Below are positions 23,178 through 30,062 of a stretch of DNA of 30,156 bases, in pieces (the first letter of the stretch is position 1; every line of letters starts with the position of its first letter). Source of the DNA: Candidatus Woesearchaeota archaeon (lineage in GTDB: Archaea; Nanobdellota; Nanobdellia; Woesearchaeales; WJIZ01); NCBI GenBank assembly GCA_018303575.1, contig JAGVXW010000018.1, forward strand, positions 1-30,156. Direction: 5' to 3'. Under the pieces are notes generated by a model. That model worked only from the letters and a program-made list of their open reading frames with translations, did no database searches and had not been told where the DNA came from. The position numbers were made by a program, and so were the translations under genes.

Positions 23178-23792
23178 CTAATCAAACTCAAAATTTTTGG
23201 GCAGAAAAGGCCTTAATTTCTTCAACAGAGTTTCTTCCAAGATAACGATATCTTTCTCTGTTAATTCAATCAAAGCAGTATTCGTTTTGGTAGCATAAAT
23301 CTTTTTTTTAACTTCTTTCCGAGCAAGATATTTATCGTCAATACCTCCCCAAAATTCGATATAAACTGGTTTTTCGTAATCTACAAAGAAATCGCAGAAT
23401 ATCTCTTCATCGACTCCCAAAACCTTTTTTTCGTAGGCATGAGCAATTTTATGTCTAAACAAGCAGTTGTCAATGAGCAATTCTGCCTTAGACCGTACCA
23501 AATGACCGTCATCTGTTCTGAACGTAGCTGGATACTTGAATCTGTAATTATTATTTTCCTCTTCAATTTTTGACGGTTTGAAATCTTTGGATTTTATATT
23601 TTCGATGTGTTGACTCTCTTTCCAGCACTCCATACATCTCGGTTTCGAACCCTCTTTCCATTTTCCGCAGTCATCACACTTGGAGATTTTGCCTTCATCC
23701 TTGAGCTTGAAACACTTAGTGCATAGAGGATAGAAACCTGATTTCGCCTTACATATCTGGCATGCCATAAGTTTCTTATTTATAGTTGCCAT
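23178..23792 (-). CDS. Zinc-ribbon protein with PD-(D/E)XK nuclease-like domain
   Basis: The 204-residue protein has an N-terminal series of zinc-binding CxxC pairs (ACQIC, LCTKC, KCDDC, RCMEC; residues about 11-56). The C-terminal half has an endonuclease-like layout: SKAELLIDNCLF, then EIFCDFFVDY with the aspartate, then PVYIEFWGG with the glutamate, and a final helix and strand. This resembles VSR/HJR-type PD-(D/E)XK enzymes, so DNA cleavage or repair is likely. The gene is AT-rich and on the opposite strand to the cargo genes around it. Confidence 0.72.
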   Translation of the reverse strand: MATINKKLMACQICKAKSGFYPLCTKCFKLKDEGKISKCDDCGKWKEGSKPRCMECWKESQHIENIKSKDFKPSKIEEENNNYRFKYPATFRTDDGHLVRSKAELLIDNCLFRHKIAHAYEKKVLGVDEEIFCDFFVDYEKPVYIEFWGGIDDKYLARKEVKKKIYATKTNTALIELTEKDIVILEETLLKKLRPFLPKNFEFD

Positions 23793-23894
23793 ATAAAGAT
23801 ATCGATAAAGGAGGCTTCCTGTAAAATAGAATCATTTGGCATCTTCAATTCTAATAAACAAAAATAAAGAAAAAACATCTTTTTCTTCCGTGCT

Positions 23895-24128
23895 TCACTT
23901 CATCGCCAAGTCTTCTTCCTCCCACCTCAGCCCCATTTCCTTGAAGTCGTTCTCCGCGCACTGGCTGACGATAAGAATCGTCAGATCCCGATAGTCAGCG
24001 TCCGAGAGTGCCGCGCTGACTCCGTATTTCTTCAGCAATCGCTCCAGGGTCACCCTGAAGAACTCTTTCGTTGTCAAATCAAATCCTGAACGTAGCAGGA
24101 TATCAAATGCGTCGCTTGCTTTACTCAT
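23895..24128 (-). CDS. Small hypothetical helical protein
   Basis: I place the start at ATG 24128 (77 residues), because ggagg lies at the right distance; upstream in-frame ATGs at 24152 and 24140 are weaker. The protein is helical (LTTKEFFRVTLERLLKKYG, then LSDADYRDLTILIVSQC) with an acidic end. No family is recognised. A TATA-like aaaattttatg (minus strand) lies near 24205. Confidence 0.65.
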   Translation of the reverse strand: MSKASDAFDILLRSGFDLTTKEFFRVTLERLLKKYGVSAALSDADYRDLTILIVSQCAENDFKEMGLRWEEEDLAMK

Positions 24129-24359
24129 CGTTGCCTCCATTGGCTTCGCCAATACCCCGGCCCGTTTTCCCGCGAGACCAGCCTTCCGCGGTGCGGATAC
24201 ATAAAATTTTGAAATGCAAACTCTTAGAGAACTCGCGCCCCGAAGGGGAAAATTTTAGTGAGCCGCAACTCGCTTGCCGAGTAGGCGGAAGGCGTTCTGA
24301 CACGAAATGAGATTATGTCCCCGAAAAGGGTTTGGGCGAGAATTACTTCCTTATGAGAT

Positions 24360-24370
24360 AAATTTAAATA
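24360..24370 (+). promoter_or_regulatory. TATA box of the DUF2000 gene
   Basis: ataaatttaaata is centred about 28 bases before ATG 24394, which predicts a leaderless transcript. The 240 bases before it hold no gene that I can support. Confidence 0.5.
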
Positions 24371-24393
24371 AGCAATCTTATTGTCGTTCGAAG

Positions 24394-24813
24394 ATGATTA
24401 CCGACGGGAAAAAGCTGGTAGCGGTGCTGAATGAAAAGGTGGAGCCTGGCAAGGCTATGAATGTCTTGGCACATATGTCGTTAGGATTTGGTGCCCTTCT
24501 AGAGAAGGAAAAACTATTGCTCCAGAACTATAAAGACGCTGATGGTGGAGACCATGCAAATATCTCCGGACGACCTTATATCATCCTTCAAGCTCGAAAT
24601 GGCAACCAGCTCCGAACCCTGAGGCAGGCAGCCCTTCATAATAATCTTCCTTTCGTAGATTTCACCAACACCATGACACAAGGGACATATGAAGACCAGA
24701 TTTTGAGGTCTTCTCAGACCAAGGAACAAGACTTGGATTATTGGGGTATTGTCCTGTTCGGCGATGAGGAGTTGGTATCAGAGCTCACCGGGAAATTCTC
24801 CTTGTGGAAATAA
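24394..24813 (+). CDS. DUF2000 family protein
   Basis: The 139-residue protein starts KKLVAVLNEKVEPGKAMNVL and has AHMSLGFGALL and a strand-rich centre (RPYIILQARNGNQLRTLRQAA), the pattern of DUF2000. The family has a peptidyl-tRNA-hydrolase-like fold without a settled function. It appears complete. An ATG with a TATA box 28 bases upstream marks the start. It lies between the element's cargo and the IS200/IS605 remnant. Confidence 0.78.
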   Translation: MITDGKKLVAVLNEKVEPGKAMNVLAHMSLGFGALLEKEKLLLQNYKDADGGDHANISGRPYIILQARNGNQLRTLRQAALHNNLPFVDFTNTMTQGTYEDQILRSSQTKEQDLDYWGIVLFGDEELVSELTGKFSLWK

Positions 24814-24831
24814 CTGAGATTTAGCGTCGTA

Positions 24832-24859
24832 GGGGTTTAAACCCCCGCCCTTCAGGGCG
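24832..24859. repeat. Palindrome and hairpin at the IS200/IS605 remnant end
   Basis: ggggtttaaacccc (24832-24845) is a perfect palindrome, and cgccc ttca gggcg (24846-24859) is a perfect hairpin directly beside it. Subterminal hairpins of this sort are recognised by IS200/IS605 TnpA. It marks the left end of the remnant. Confidence 0.6.
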
Positions 24860-24987
24860 AATATTCTAGAAAAGTTTTTGTGGCGGCTTCGCCGCCAGTT
24901 TCCTGGCGGCCGAAACTGCGCCATGCATTATCCCAGTCAAGGATAGCGTGAGCTCTCGTCCGCCGGAGGACGAGAATATGCAAGTAA
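24860..24987. repeat. Hairpin-rich non-coding part of the IS200/IS605 remnant
   Basis: tggcggc/gccgcca (24881-24897) and ctcgtcc/ggacgag (24955-24974) are perfect 7-bp hairpins. The minus strand has a short open frame here with LDWDNAW, weakly like a TnpB end, but I do not call it a gene. Confidence 0.5.
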
Positions 24988-25084
24988 CCATCAGCCACTA
25001 CGCTGGCGAATAAAAACATTGTGGAAGCGGCCATCCGGAAGGCCGCCCATGAGCATGGTATTGAGATCCACTACCTTGCTGTTA
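24988..25084 (+). pseudogene. tnpA: IS200/IS605 TnpA (HUH/Y1 transposase), 5' fragment
   Basis: The frame after the TAA at 24985 reads NKNIVEAAIRKAAHEHGIEI then HYLAV, matching the middle of a Y1 transposase just before its HUH motif. It continues in frame across the ISAzo13-family insertion into the fragment beginning at 26355. The N-terminal part is missing or decayed. The fragment has no start codon of its own. Confidence 0.8.
25082..25084. repeat. Target-site duplication (TTA), left copy
   Basis: TTA directly precedes the left IS end and is repeated at 26353-26355. Removing one copy plus the IS restores the TnpA reading frame. Confidence 0.75.
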
Positions 25085-25115
25085 GGGCTTACCGCAAAAT
25101 AAAATGCCAGCTTTT
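25085..25115 (+). repeat. Left terminal inverted repeat of the ISAzo13-family element
   Basis: It matches the right end at about 21-22 of 30 positions. The shared core is ccgca-aataaa-tgcc-g. Confidence 0.75.
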
Positions 25116-25143
25116 ATATAGTTGAAGCCCTCCGTAATCTGTG

Positions 25144-26325
25144 ATGAATGCTCGTCTTGATCAAATGTGGTTCACAACGCTTTCTGAGTGCAACGAAGTT
25201 CAACGAAGACGACTTGCAGGCATCAAGGCGCTTGAGATTGGCCGCGGTGGAACGACGCGTGTCTGCACGCTCACAGGTATGTCACATCACACGGTGCTCA
25301 AAGGTATTCGTGAAGTGCAAGATAAAAAACGAAAAAGCACCACGCGACTCAGAAAAGAAGGGGGTGGACGCAAGAAAATCATTGAGAAGCGCCCCGATAT
25401 CATCGCGAAGATCAAGAAGATTCTCGATGAGACAACTGCGGGCGATCCCATGAGCCTGCTCAAGTGGTCTTGCAAGTCCACCAACGCCATTGCAAAAATC
25501 TGCAAAGAAATATCGCCCGACACCATCGGACGTATCATCAAAAGCGAGGGATACACATTGCAAGCAAATAAGAAATCACGCGAGGGAAAGCAGCATCCTG
25601 ATCGCAACGCACAGTTCGAGTACATCAACACGATCGCAGAAAGATTCGTCAAGCAGGGAGCTCCCGTTATTAGTGTTGACACCAAGAAAAAGGAGCTCGT
25701 CGGTGATTTCAAAAATCAGGGGCGATCATGGCACCAGAAGGGAAAAGCCACAATCGTACGAGTGCACGACTTTGAAATTCCCGAGCTAGGAAAAGTAAAT
25801 CCCTACGGGATTTACGACCTGAAGAGAAACGAAGGATGGGTTAATCTGGGCATCGATCACGATACTGCAGAGTTCGCCGTCGAGAGCATTCGACAATGGT
25901 GGATCCATCTTGGAAGAAAAATATATAAGACGCAAACGCGACTCCTCGTCACTGCCGACTGCGGTGGCAGCAACAGCGCACGAGCACGACTCTGGAAACG
26001 AGAACTCCAAACCCTCGCAAACGAGACCGGTCTCACTATCACGATTGCACATTATCCTCCAGGCACAAGCAAATGGAACAAAATCGAGCATCGACTTTTC
26101 AGCTTTATTAGCATGAACTGGAAAGAAAAACCACTCTACAATCATGCAACTATCATCAATCTCATCGCCGCCACAACAACCAAAAAAGGACTTAAAGTCT
26201 ACGCTCGACTTGACAAGAAAAAGTATCTCAAGGGAATCAAAGTCAGCGATGAAGAAATGGCACGAATAAACATCAAACCAAATGAATTCCATGGAGAATG
26301 GAACTACACAATTAAACCGAACTAA
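25144..26325 (+). CDS. ISAzo13-family DDE transposase
   Basis: The complete protein of 393 residues (ATG 25144; GTG 25141 is possible) has an N-terminal helix-turn-helix (ALEIGRGGTTRVCTLTGMSH), and a DDE catalytic core with ISVDTKKKE (D180 counted from the GTG at 25141), VTADCGGSN (D273) and WNKIEHRLF (E316). GRSWHQKGK and NPYGIYDL are family hallmarks, and the end HGEWNYTIKPN is typical of the family. All three catalytic residues are intact, so it may be active. It is flanked by inverted repeats and lies within a TnpA gene. Confidence 0.93.
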   Translation: MNARLDQMWFTTLSECNEVQRRRLAGIKALEIGRGGTTRVCTLTGMSHHTVLKGIREVQDKKRKSTTRLRKEGGGRKKIIEKRPDIIAKIKKILDETTAGDPMSLLKWSCKSTNAIAKICKEISPDTIGRIIKSEGYTLQANKKSREGKQHPDRNAQFEYINTIAERFVKQGAPVISVDTKKKELVGDFKNQGRSWHQKGKATIVRVHDFEIPELGKVNPYGIYDLKRNEGWVNLGIDHDTAEFAVESIRQWWIHLGRKIYKTQTRLLVTADCGGSNSARARLWKRELQTLANETGLTITIAHYPPGTSKWNKIEHRLFSFISMNWKEKPLYNHATIINLIAATTTKKGLKVYARLDKKKYLKGIKVSDEEMARINIKPNEFHGEWNYTIKPN

Positions 26326-26352
26326 ACCGGCACTTTATTCTGCGGCAGACTC
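26322..26352 (-). repeat. Right terminal inverted repeat of the ISAzo13-family element
   Basis: Read inward, gagtctgccgcagaataaag matches the left repeat. It overlaps the last codon of the transposase. Confidence 0.75.
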
Positions 26353-26355
26353 TTA
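26353..26355. repeat. Target-site duplication (TTA), right copy
   Basis: TTA follows the right inverted repeat and equals the left copy at 25082-25084. Confidence 0.75.
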
Positions 26356-26450
26356 TGCCCGAGCATGTACACGCACTCGCCACGCTGCCTCATTGCATGA
26401 CAGATTCCCAAGCCTTTCAGATTCTGAAGGGCAGATCAGCTTACATTCTG
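26355..26450 (+). pseudogene. tnpA: IS200/IS605 TnpA, 3' fragment with HUH motif
   Basis: MPEHVHALATLPHCMTDSQA then FQILKGRSAYIL is the core of a Y1 transposase; HVH is the metal-binding HUH motif and LKGRSAYIL the following helix. It joins in frame to the fragment ending at 25084 once the IS and one TTA are removed. The catalytic tyrosine region is missing: homology stops near 26450 and the sequence goes to the element end. Confidence 0.85.
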
Positions 26451-26485
26451 TCAGGAGCATCACGGCGTGACCTTCACGTAGGAAA

Positions 26486-26506
26486 CCCCATCCCTTTAGG
26501 GTGGGG
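26486..26506. repeat. Terminal hairpin of the IS200/IS605 remnant
   Basis: cccca-ccct / agggtgggg forms a near-perfect stem with a TT loop and is followed by aggaggtca, the usual form of an archaeal IS200/IS605 end. It lies only a few bases from the histone gene stop. Confidence 0.65.
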
Positions 26507-26512
26507 AGGAGG

Positions 26513-26731
26513 TCATCGCGAGAACGTCTGCAACGCCATTTTGATGTCTTCTGCTTGGACAGTCTTTCTGCCGGCGTGCTGCGCGAACTTTGCCGCAAGC
26601 TTACCAATAACCCTAGCGTGCTTCTCAAGGGCTTCCTTGGTTTCCTGCTTGGCGCCCTCAGATACGCGCTCAGCTCCGGCCTCTTTGAGCAGCTTCTCCA
26701 TTGCTGCTAAGGGAATCAATCGCTTGCTCAT
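26513..26731 (-). CDS. Archaeal histone (HMf family)
   Basis: The 72-residue protein is a full-length histone fold with IPLAAMEKLLKEAGAERVSE (helix 1), LEKHARVIGKLAAKFAQHAG (central helix) and RKTVQAEDIKMALQTF (loop 2 and helix 3). It packages DNA as a dimer or multimer and bends it. The gene has a strong minus-strand TATA-like region (about 26752-26766). Its stop codon sits within a few bases of the end of the IS200/IS605 remnant, so the insertion occurred just downstream of the gene without harming it. Confidence 0.95.
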   Translation of the reverse strand: MSKRLIPLAAMEKLLKEAGAERVSEGAKQETKEALEKHARVIGKLAAKFAQHAGRKTVQAEDIKMALQTFSR

Positions 26732-26751
26732 GCCTTTTAGTTATGCACTCA

Positions 26752-26766
26752 CTATAAAAATATATA
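26752..26766 (-). promoter_or_regulatory. TATA region of the histone gene
   Basis: On the minus strand ggtatatatttttatag lies 20-35 bases before the ATG at 26731, giving a leaderless or very short-leader mRNA. Confidence 0.5.
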
Positions 26767-26780
26767 CCTTATTGAAACGT

Positions 26781-27146
26781 TCATCCTGGAAGTCCTGCAG
26801 GCGTAAAAGCGTCCAATCCGAGGTGACTGAGGTAAGCCAGGAGGACGGCCTTAGAGAAATCCTTCTGCAGATAGTTCATTGTGGGGTGAACTGAAATAGT
26901 GTCCCAGAGCTTCCTTATGACAATTCCCGCCAGTAACGCACTATGACCTATCCCACGGTGCTGAGGGCTAGTCGGCGGGTCAATCCAATCCGGAGCTTGG
27001 CCAACTACCGCGCCACATATTCCAACACCTACCAGCTCTGCCGCGTCTACTTGATATCCTTTCTGCGTCCTCAAATGCAAATAAGCTCCCAGCGAAGTGA
27101 GAGCGCCTGCTCCTGCGTGTGTATCTGCGTTTGGCATTTGTTTCAC
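26781..27146 (-). CDS. YdjM-like membrane-bound metal-dependent hydrolase (LexA-binding family)
   Basis: The 121-residue protein has the YdjM/DUF457-type metal motifs: THAGAG at the start (H10), PDWIDP (D53, D56), HRGIGHS (H63, H68) and SHLGLDAFTPAG (H108, D112). Family members have a membrane-embedded hydrolase-like fold, with unclear substrates. This copy is short compared with the usual 150-200 residues. The start ATG at 27146 lies next to the stop of the upstream lipoprotein gene, so the two are probably cotranscribed. Confidence 0.8.
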   Translation of the reverse strand: MKQMPNADTHAGAGALTSLGAYLHLRTQKGYQVDAAELVGVGICGAVVGQAPDWIDPPTSPQHRGIGHSALLAGIVIRKLWDTISVHPTMNYLQKDFSKAVLLAYLSHLGLDAFTPAGLPG

Positions 27147-27557
27147 CTATGTTCCTTTGGTCACATCAAGAATGACTTCTCTCTGGTCGTATGGCGTACC
27201 CTGGGAGTCTACCAGGAAGATGTTAATTCGATAGCTGGTCTTAATAGTCTCGCTGGTACCTGTAACCTTGATTAATTTCTTACCTGTTGTCTCTTCAGGC
27301 TGTAAAGTGAACTCCAAGCCTGCAGGGTAGGAGAATCCCACCTTATCAGGCGCTTCTGTCGTCACTGTAAACTTTACGGTTGCCGGAACTTTTCCAGTAT
27401 CCTTCGCATCTAGTATGAGATTGGTGGAACCCCCACTGACAATCGTTGCGCTTTCAAGCGACGCCTGAATAATCGCCGCCCTCGGTTTTTCCGGCGAAGC
27501 GCAGCCGGTCAGTAACAATATGCCCAAAAATACTGCGAACCATGGTGCTGTTTTCAT
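27147..27557 (-). CDS. Putative lipoprotein
   Basis: I chose ATG 27557 (136 residues) because aaggtgaca gives a good ribosome site and a clear lipoprotein signal begins there: KTAPWFAVFLGILLLTGC with the lipobox LTGC at residues 17-20. The mature part is a beta-rich Ig-like domain (VSGGSTNLILDAKDTGKVPA, then VKFTVTTEAPDKVGF), likely on the outer face of the membrane. No enzymatic motif is seen. It is adjacent to the YdjM-like gene. Confidence 0.78.
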   Translation of the reverse strand: MKTAPWFAVFLGILLLTGCASPEKPRAAIIQASLESATIVSGGSTNLILDAKDTGKVPATVKFTVTTEAPDKVGFSYPAGLEFTLQPEETTGKKLIKVTGTSETIKTSYRINIFLVDSQGTPYDQREVILDVTKGT

Positions 27558-27561
27558 CTTG

Positions 27562-27840
27562 TCACCTTCCACTGTGGGTATAGCCCCTCGACCGCATTCT
27601 ACCATTTATCGAGCCATCTCCATTCCGCAGCTCAACGACGTCTCGCCCGTAACTGCCGCCTACCCTTCTGACGTTCACAAGGCCATTGCTCTGGCCAGTC
27701 ATGCCCGCTACTCTCCTTGTGGCTGTTTCTCCTCCGAACTGGTGATGCTCCGGCGCTCGCACTCCTGCAAGCCGAAAAATCCGCCCGTCTGTGAAGATGC
27801 CTGTGTCTCCGTCAATCCAATGGTCAATTCTTTTTTTCAT
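27562..27840 (-). CDS. SNase-like (thermonuclease fold) small protein
   Basis: The 92-residue protein has the OB-fold nuclease signature: DHWIDGDTGIFTDGRIFRLA, then GVRAPE, and a later SYGRDVVEL and SINGRMRSRGY. The D-x-D (residues 10 and 12), R23 and E31 match catalytic or metal positions, but the usual GIDAPE aspartate is arginine here (GVRAPE), so activity may be altered. It is shorter than typical SNases. The gene starts at ATG 27840 with a TATA-like tatatatag upstream on the minus strand. It lies directly before the lipoprotein gene. Confidence 0.75.
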   Translation of the reverse strand: MKKRIDHWIDGDTGIFTDGRIFRLAGVRAPEHHQFGGETATRRVAGMTGQSNGLVNVRRVGGSYGRDVVELRNGDGSINGRMRSRGYTHSGR

Positions 27841-27988
27841 GGTTTCACTTTGCGTTCCAGCTCAATGCAGGTAGACTCCCCTAGCTCAGAGGCTCTATAT
27901 ATATGTGTCTAATTTTTGGACAAAAATGTATACCTATCCAGAATATTCATATTCAAGATGAAAATGTATTTATCCTGTGAAAACATAG

Positions 27989-27998
27989 CTTTATAAAC
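27989..27998 (+). promoter_or_regulatory. TATA box of the TrmB-like gene
   Basis: ctttataaac lies about 25 bases before the GTG at 28020, so the transcript is probably leaderless and starts at the GTG. Confidence 0.5.
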
Positions 27999-28019
27999 AT
28001 AATATCAAGAAGAAGTATT

Positions 28020-28709
28020 GTGGCTGCCGGTTACCCCGCTTTCAAGAAGTCGCTCCAAGGATTGAAGGGTCTCTCCGATGAGGAAGCCGAAGCGTTCTTT
28101 AGGCTGTGCGGAAAGAAGCGTTTTTCTGTTAAGGACGTAGAGAACATCTTAGTTAGCATAAAGGCCCATAAAAAAAGTCGCGCAACTGCATATAATGTCG
28201 TTGAGAGATTCCAAAACGCGGAACTAATCACCTCTGTAAGTAACTCACACAAGAAACAGGAGTTTGAATGTGTTCACCCACGTGCAATCTTCAACCAACT
28301 CAAGGAAGAACTCAAAAATGCAGAGAAAGATCTTCGCGACCTTGAGCAGGCATACGAGACTTCGGACTTTGACATTGAAGATCCTCGCGAGAAGTGCAGG
28401 CAACTGAAAGGTGAGAGCGAGATTGCCTCAGCGTGTTACACCCTCCGGTCCCATTGTCAGATTACGGTTCTTCATGATGGGAGCAAGGTTATGGTTTCAC
28501 TTTTGGATCGGATTTCTGATTCGAATCAGCGTTTGAAAACCGATATTAACGTCGTTTTGTTTAAGAACAAAGACAAAGATAAGTCAGGGGTTATTCTGAT
28601 TTCAAAGAGGTCGGAGAAGGGCGGCAATATTCGTCTTTATGGGCATATCTTATATGACTCCGAGAAGCTCAAGTACTTTCAGACTAAGGAGGTGAAAAAA
28701 AATGGCTAA
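28020..28709 (+). CDS. TrmB-like HTH transcriptional regulator
   Basis: The 229-residue protein starts with GTG, placed about 25 bases after a TATA box. The N-terminal part (about 10-85) is a TrmB-type winged helix (FRLCGKKRFSVKDVENILVS, then RATAYNVVERFQNAELITSV), followed by a coiled coil (FNQLKEELKNAEKDLRDLEQ), and a C-terminal domain of about 90 residues like the shortened PLD-type effector part of TrmB relatives. It overlaps the Panacea-like gene by eight bases and probably controls it. The ligand is unknown. Confidence 0.75.
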   Translation: MAAGYPAFKKSLQGLKGLSDEEAEAFFRLCGKKRFSVKDVENILVSIKAHKKSRATAYNVVERFQNAELITSVSNSHKKQEFECVHPRAIFNQLKEELKNAEKDLRDLEQAYETSDFDIEDPREKCRQLKGESEIASACYTLRSHCQITVLHDGSKVMVSLLDRISDSNQRLKTDINVVLFKNKDKDKSGVILISKRSEKGGNIRLYGHILYDSEKLKYFQTKEVKKNG

Positions 28710-29139
28710 CCAAAGGGATATCTTACTTTCAGTTTTTTATCTGAGAGATAAAATTTGGGGAAGAACGTATCTTCAGAAATTCATTTACTTGTTAAACCGA
28801 GAGGTATTTGAGAATAAGCTATTTGAATATACTCATTATCGTTTTGGACCTTTCTGCGAAGAAATAAATGAAGAACTCGCCGAACTAGAAGAGGAAGGCG
28901 CAATCGAAGAAAAGGCCGAATTGACTCAAGGGCTCAATACGGCCTATACCTATTCCATCACTGTTTATGGTAAGAAAGTTGCGGCGGATGCTTTCAACAA
29001 ACGACTTTCTTTAGATCTTCGAAATAAGTTAGTGGATTATACAAACCAGTTTAGAAGCTTTACTCCGACGGAATTGCTAAAATATGTATATGAGAAATAT
29101 CCAGAAGTCACGGAGAATAGCGAGTTTGGGCATGAATGA
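28702..29139 (+). CDS. Panacea/SocA-like (DUF4065) protein
   Basis: The 145-residue protein has the core YLQKFIYLLNRE and YRFGPFCEEINEELAELEEE, a layout close to the Panacea/DUF4065 antitoxin domain. Such domains neutralise varied toxins. It follows the TrmB-like regulator with an overlap and a gaggtg ribosome site, so they form a two-gene operon. A toxin partner is not obvious: the regulator could itself be the partner, or the element may have lost it. The gene is AT-rich. Confidence 0.68.
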   Translation: MANQRDILLSVFYLRDKIWGRTYLQKFIYLLNREVFENKLFEYTHYRFGPFCEEINEELAELEEEGAIEEKAELTQGLNTAYTYSITVYGKKVAADAFNKRLSLDLRNKLVDYTNQFRSFTPTELLKYVYEKYPEVTENSEFGHE

Positions 29140-29235
29140 ACTACCCACCGGAGCAGAGCTCTAGGGTATTAAACCCATAAAGGAATAAAAAAAGTAGTTT
29201 CTATAGCTTCCCCGAGTAAAAAATATCATAAACTC

Positions 29236-30062
29236 TTATAATTTGATCTTCAAAATAGTTTCAAGTTCTGAGTTAGGAATAAAACCATATTTCTTACCTT
29301 TATGACCAATAAAATTAAGGGCAAAAGGAAGCAAAGCTTTGGCGTTTCTAGAACTCATTCTTAATATTCGTAAACTGTATTCTGATTCCTTAATGCGGGA
29401 AATAATCGCAATATCTCCAGATTGAGCTATTTTTGTATACCTAAGTTTTCCAGTACCGAGTCTAAAATCAAAATTATTTTCGGCTTCGAAAGTAACCCTG
29501 CATTCATTGTCTATCAGCCCCAAATCAACATAATTCATCTTAATTAATGTGGAATATGCTGTTTTATACCCCCTAGTGTTTCTGATAGTTAATGGTGGGA
29601 AAAAATCGAAACAATCCTTACTTAACCAAAAATATTGCGTTCCTTTTGAAGCTGCACTTCTTTTATTTGCTTGAATCCTAGCAGTATCTGCATGACCTAA
29701 AACTAATATCATCGAAACCGCTTCCGTTTCATCAAGGATTATTGGGGCCGTGCTTACTTCATCAAATAATAGCTTCCATGCGGGAGCGTTCATTTTTTGC
29801 AAACTAGGCTGATAGATATCCCATTTTTGGTTTACAATAGACTTAGTTAAATCTAGCCATGAGAACCCAATATCGTTTGTTGTCAGATTATCCAAAAAAA
29901 CGGATGCTTCTACATTTTGAGACATGCCCGGTCCGGTAAAATTACCTGAAGAAACTATCAAAGTTTGCCCCGATGAATTTCGGTAGCCATAACATTTAGC
30001 ATGTAATAACCTTTTACGATTTATTATATTAACAGTAGCACCACAATCTAGCAACTGCCTTA
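29236..30062 (-). CDS. PLD-family restriction endonuclease (NgoFVII/BfiI-like), 5' truncated
   Basis: The remaining about 275 residues open with LRQLLDCGATVNIINRKRLL and contain the single PLD motif LHAKCYGYRN then LIVSSGNFTGPGM (H-x-K, S-x-G-N), the catalytic site of NgoFVII/BfiI-type nucleases. About 220 further residues with FWLSKDCFDFFPPLTIRNTR follow. There is no upstream start: the frame closes at an IS end at 30063. A TTG at 30054 could initiate translation, but the missing N-terminal segment makes this copy probably non-functional. No methyltransferase is in the window. AT-rich. Confidence 0.75.

Larger units (their letters stand above)
25085..26352 (+). mobile_element. Complete ISAzo13-family insertion sequence (1268 bp)
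   Basis: The element has a single complete DDE transposase gene flanked by imperfect terminal inverted repeats of about 30 bp. The left end starts gggcttaccgcaaaataaaa, and the right end read inward starts gagtctgccgcagaataaag. The insertion is flanked by TTA and lies inside an older IS200/IS605 TnpA gene. Confidence 0.85.

Noticed and set aside
24121..24303. 60-codon minus-strand frame before the small helical gene
   Set aside because: No ribosome site, low-complexity content and it overlaps the better-supported start and promoter region.
24852..25034. Minus-strand 60-codon frame as TnpB C-terminus
   Set aside because: Only LDWDNAW weakly resembles a TnpB end; no zinc-ribbon cysteines or RuvC motif are present, so it was left as non-coding remnant.
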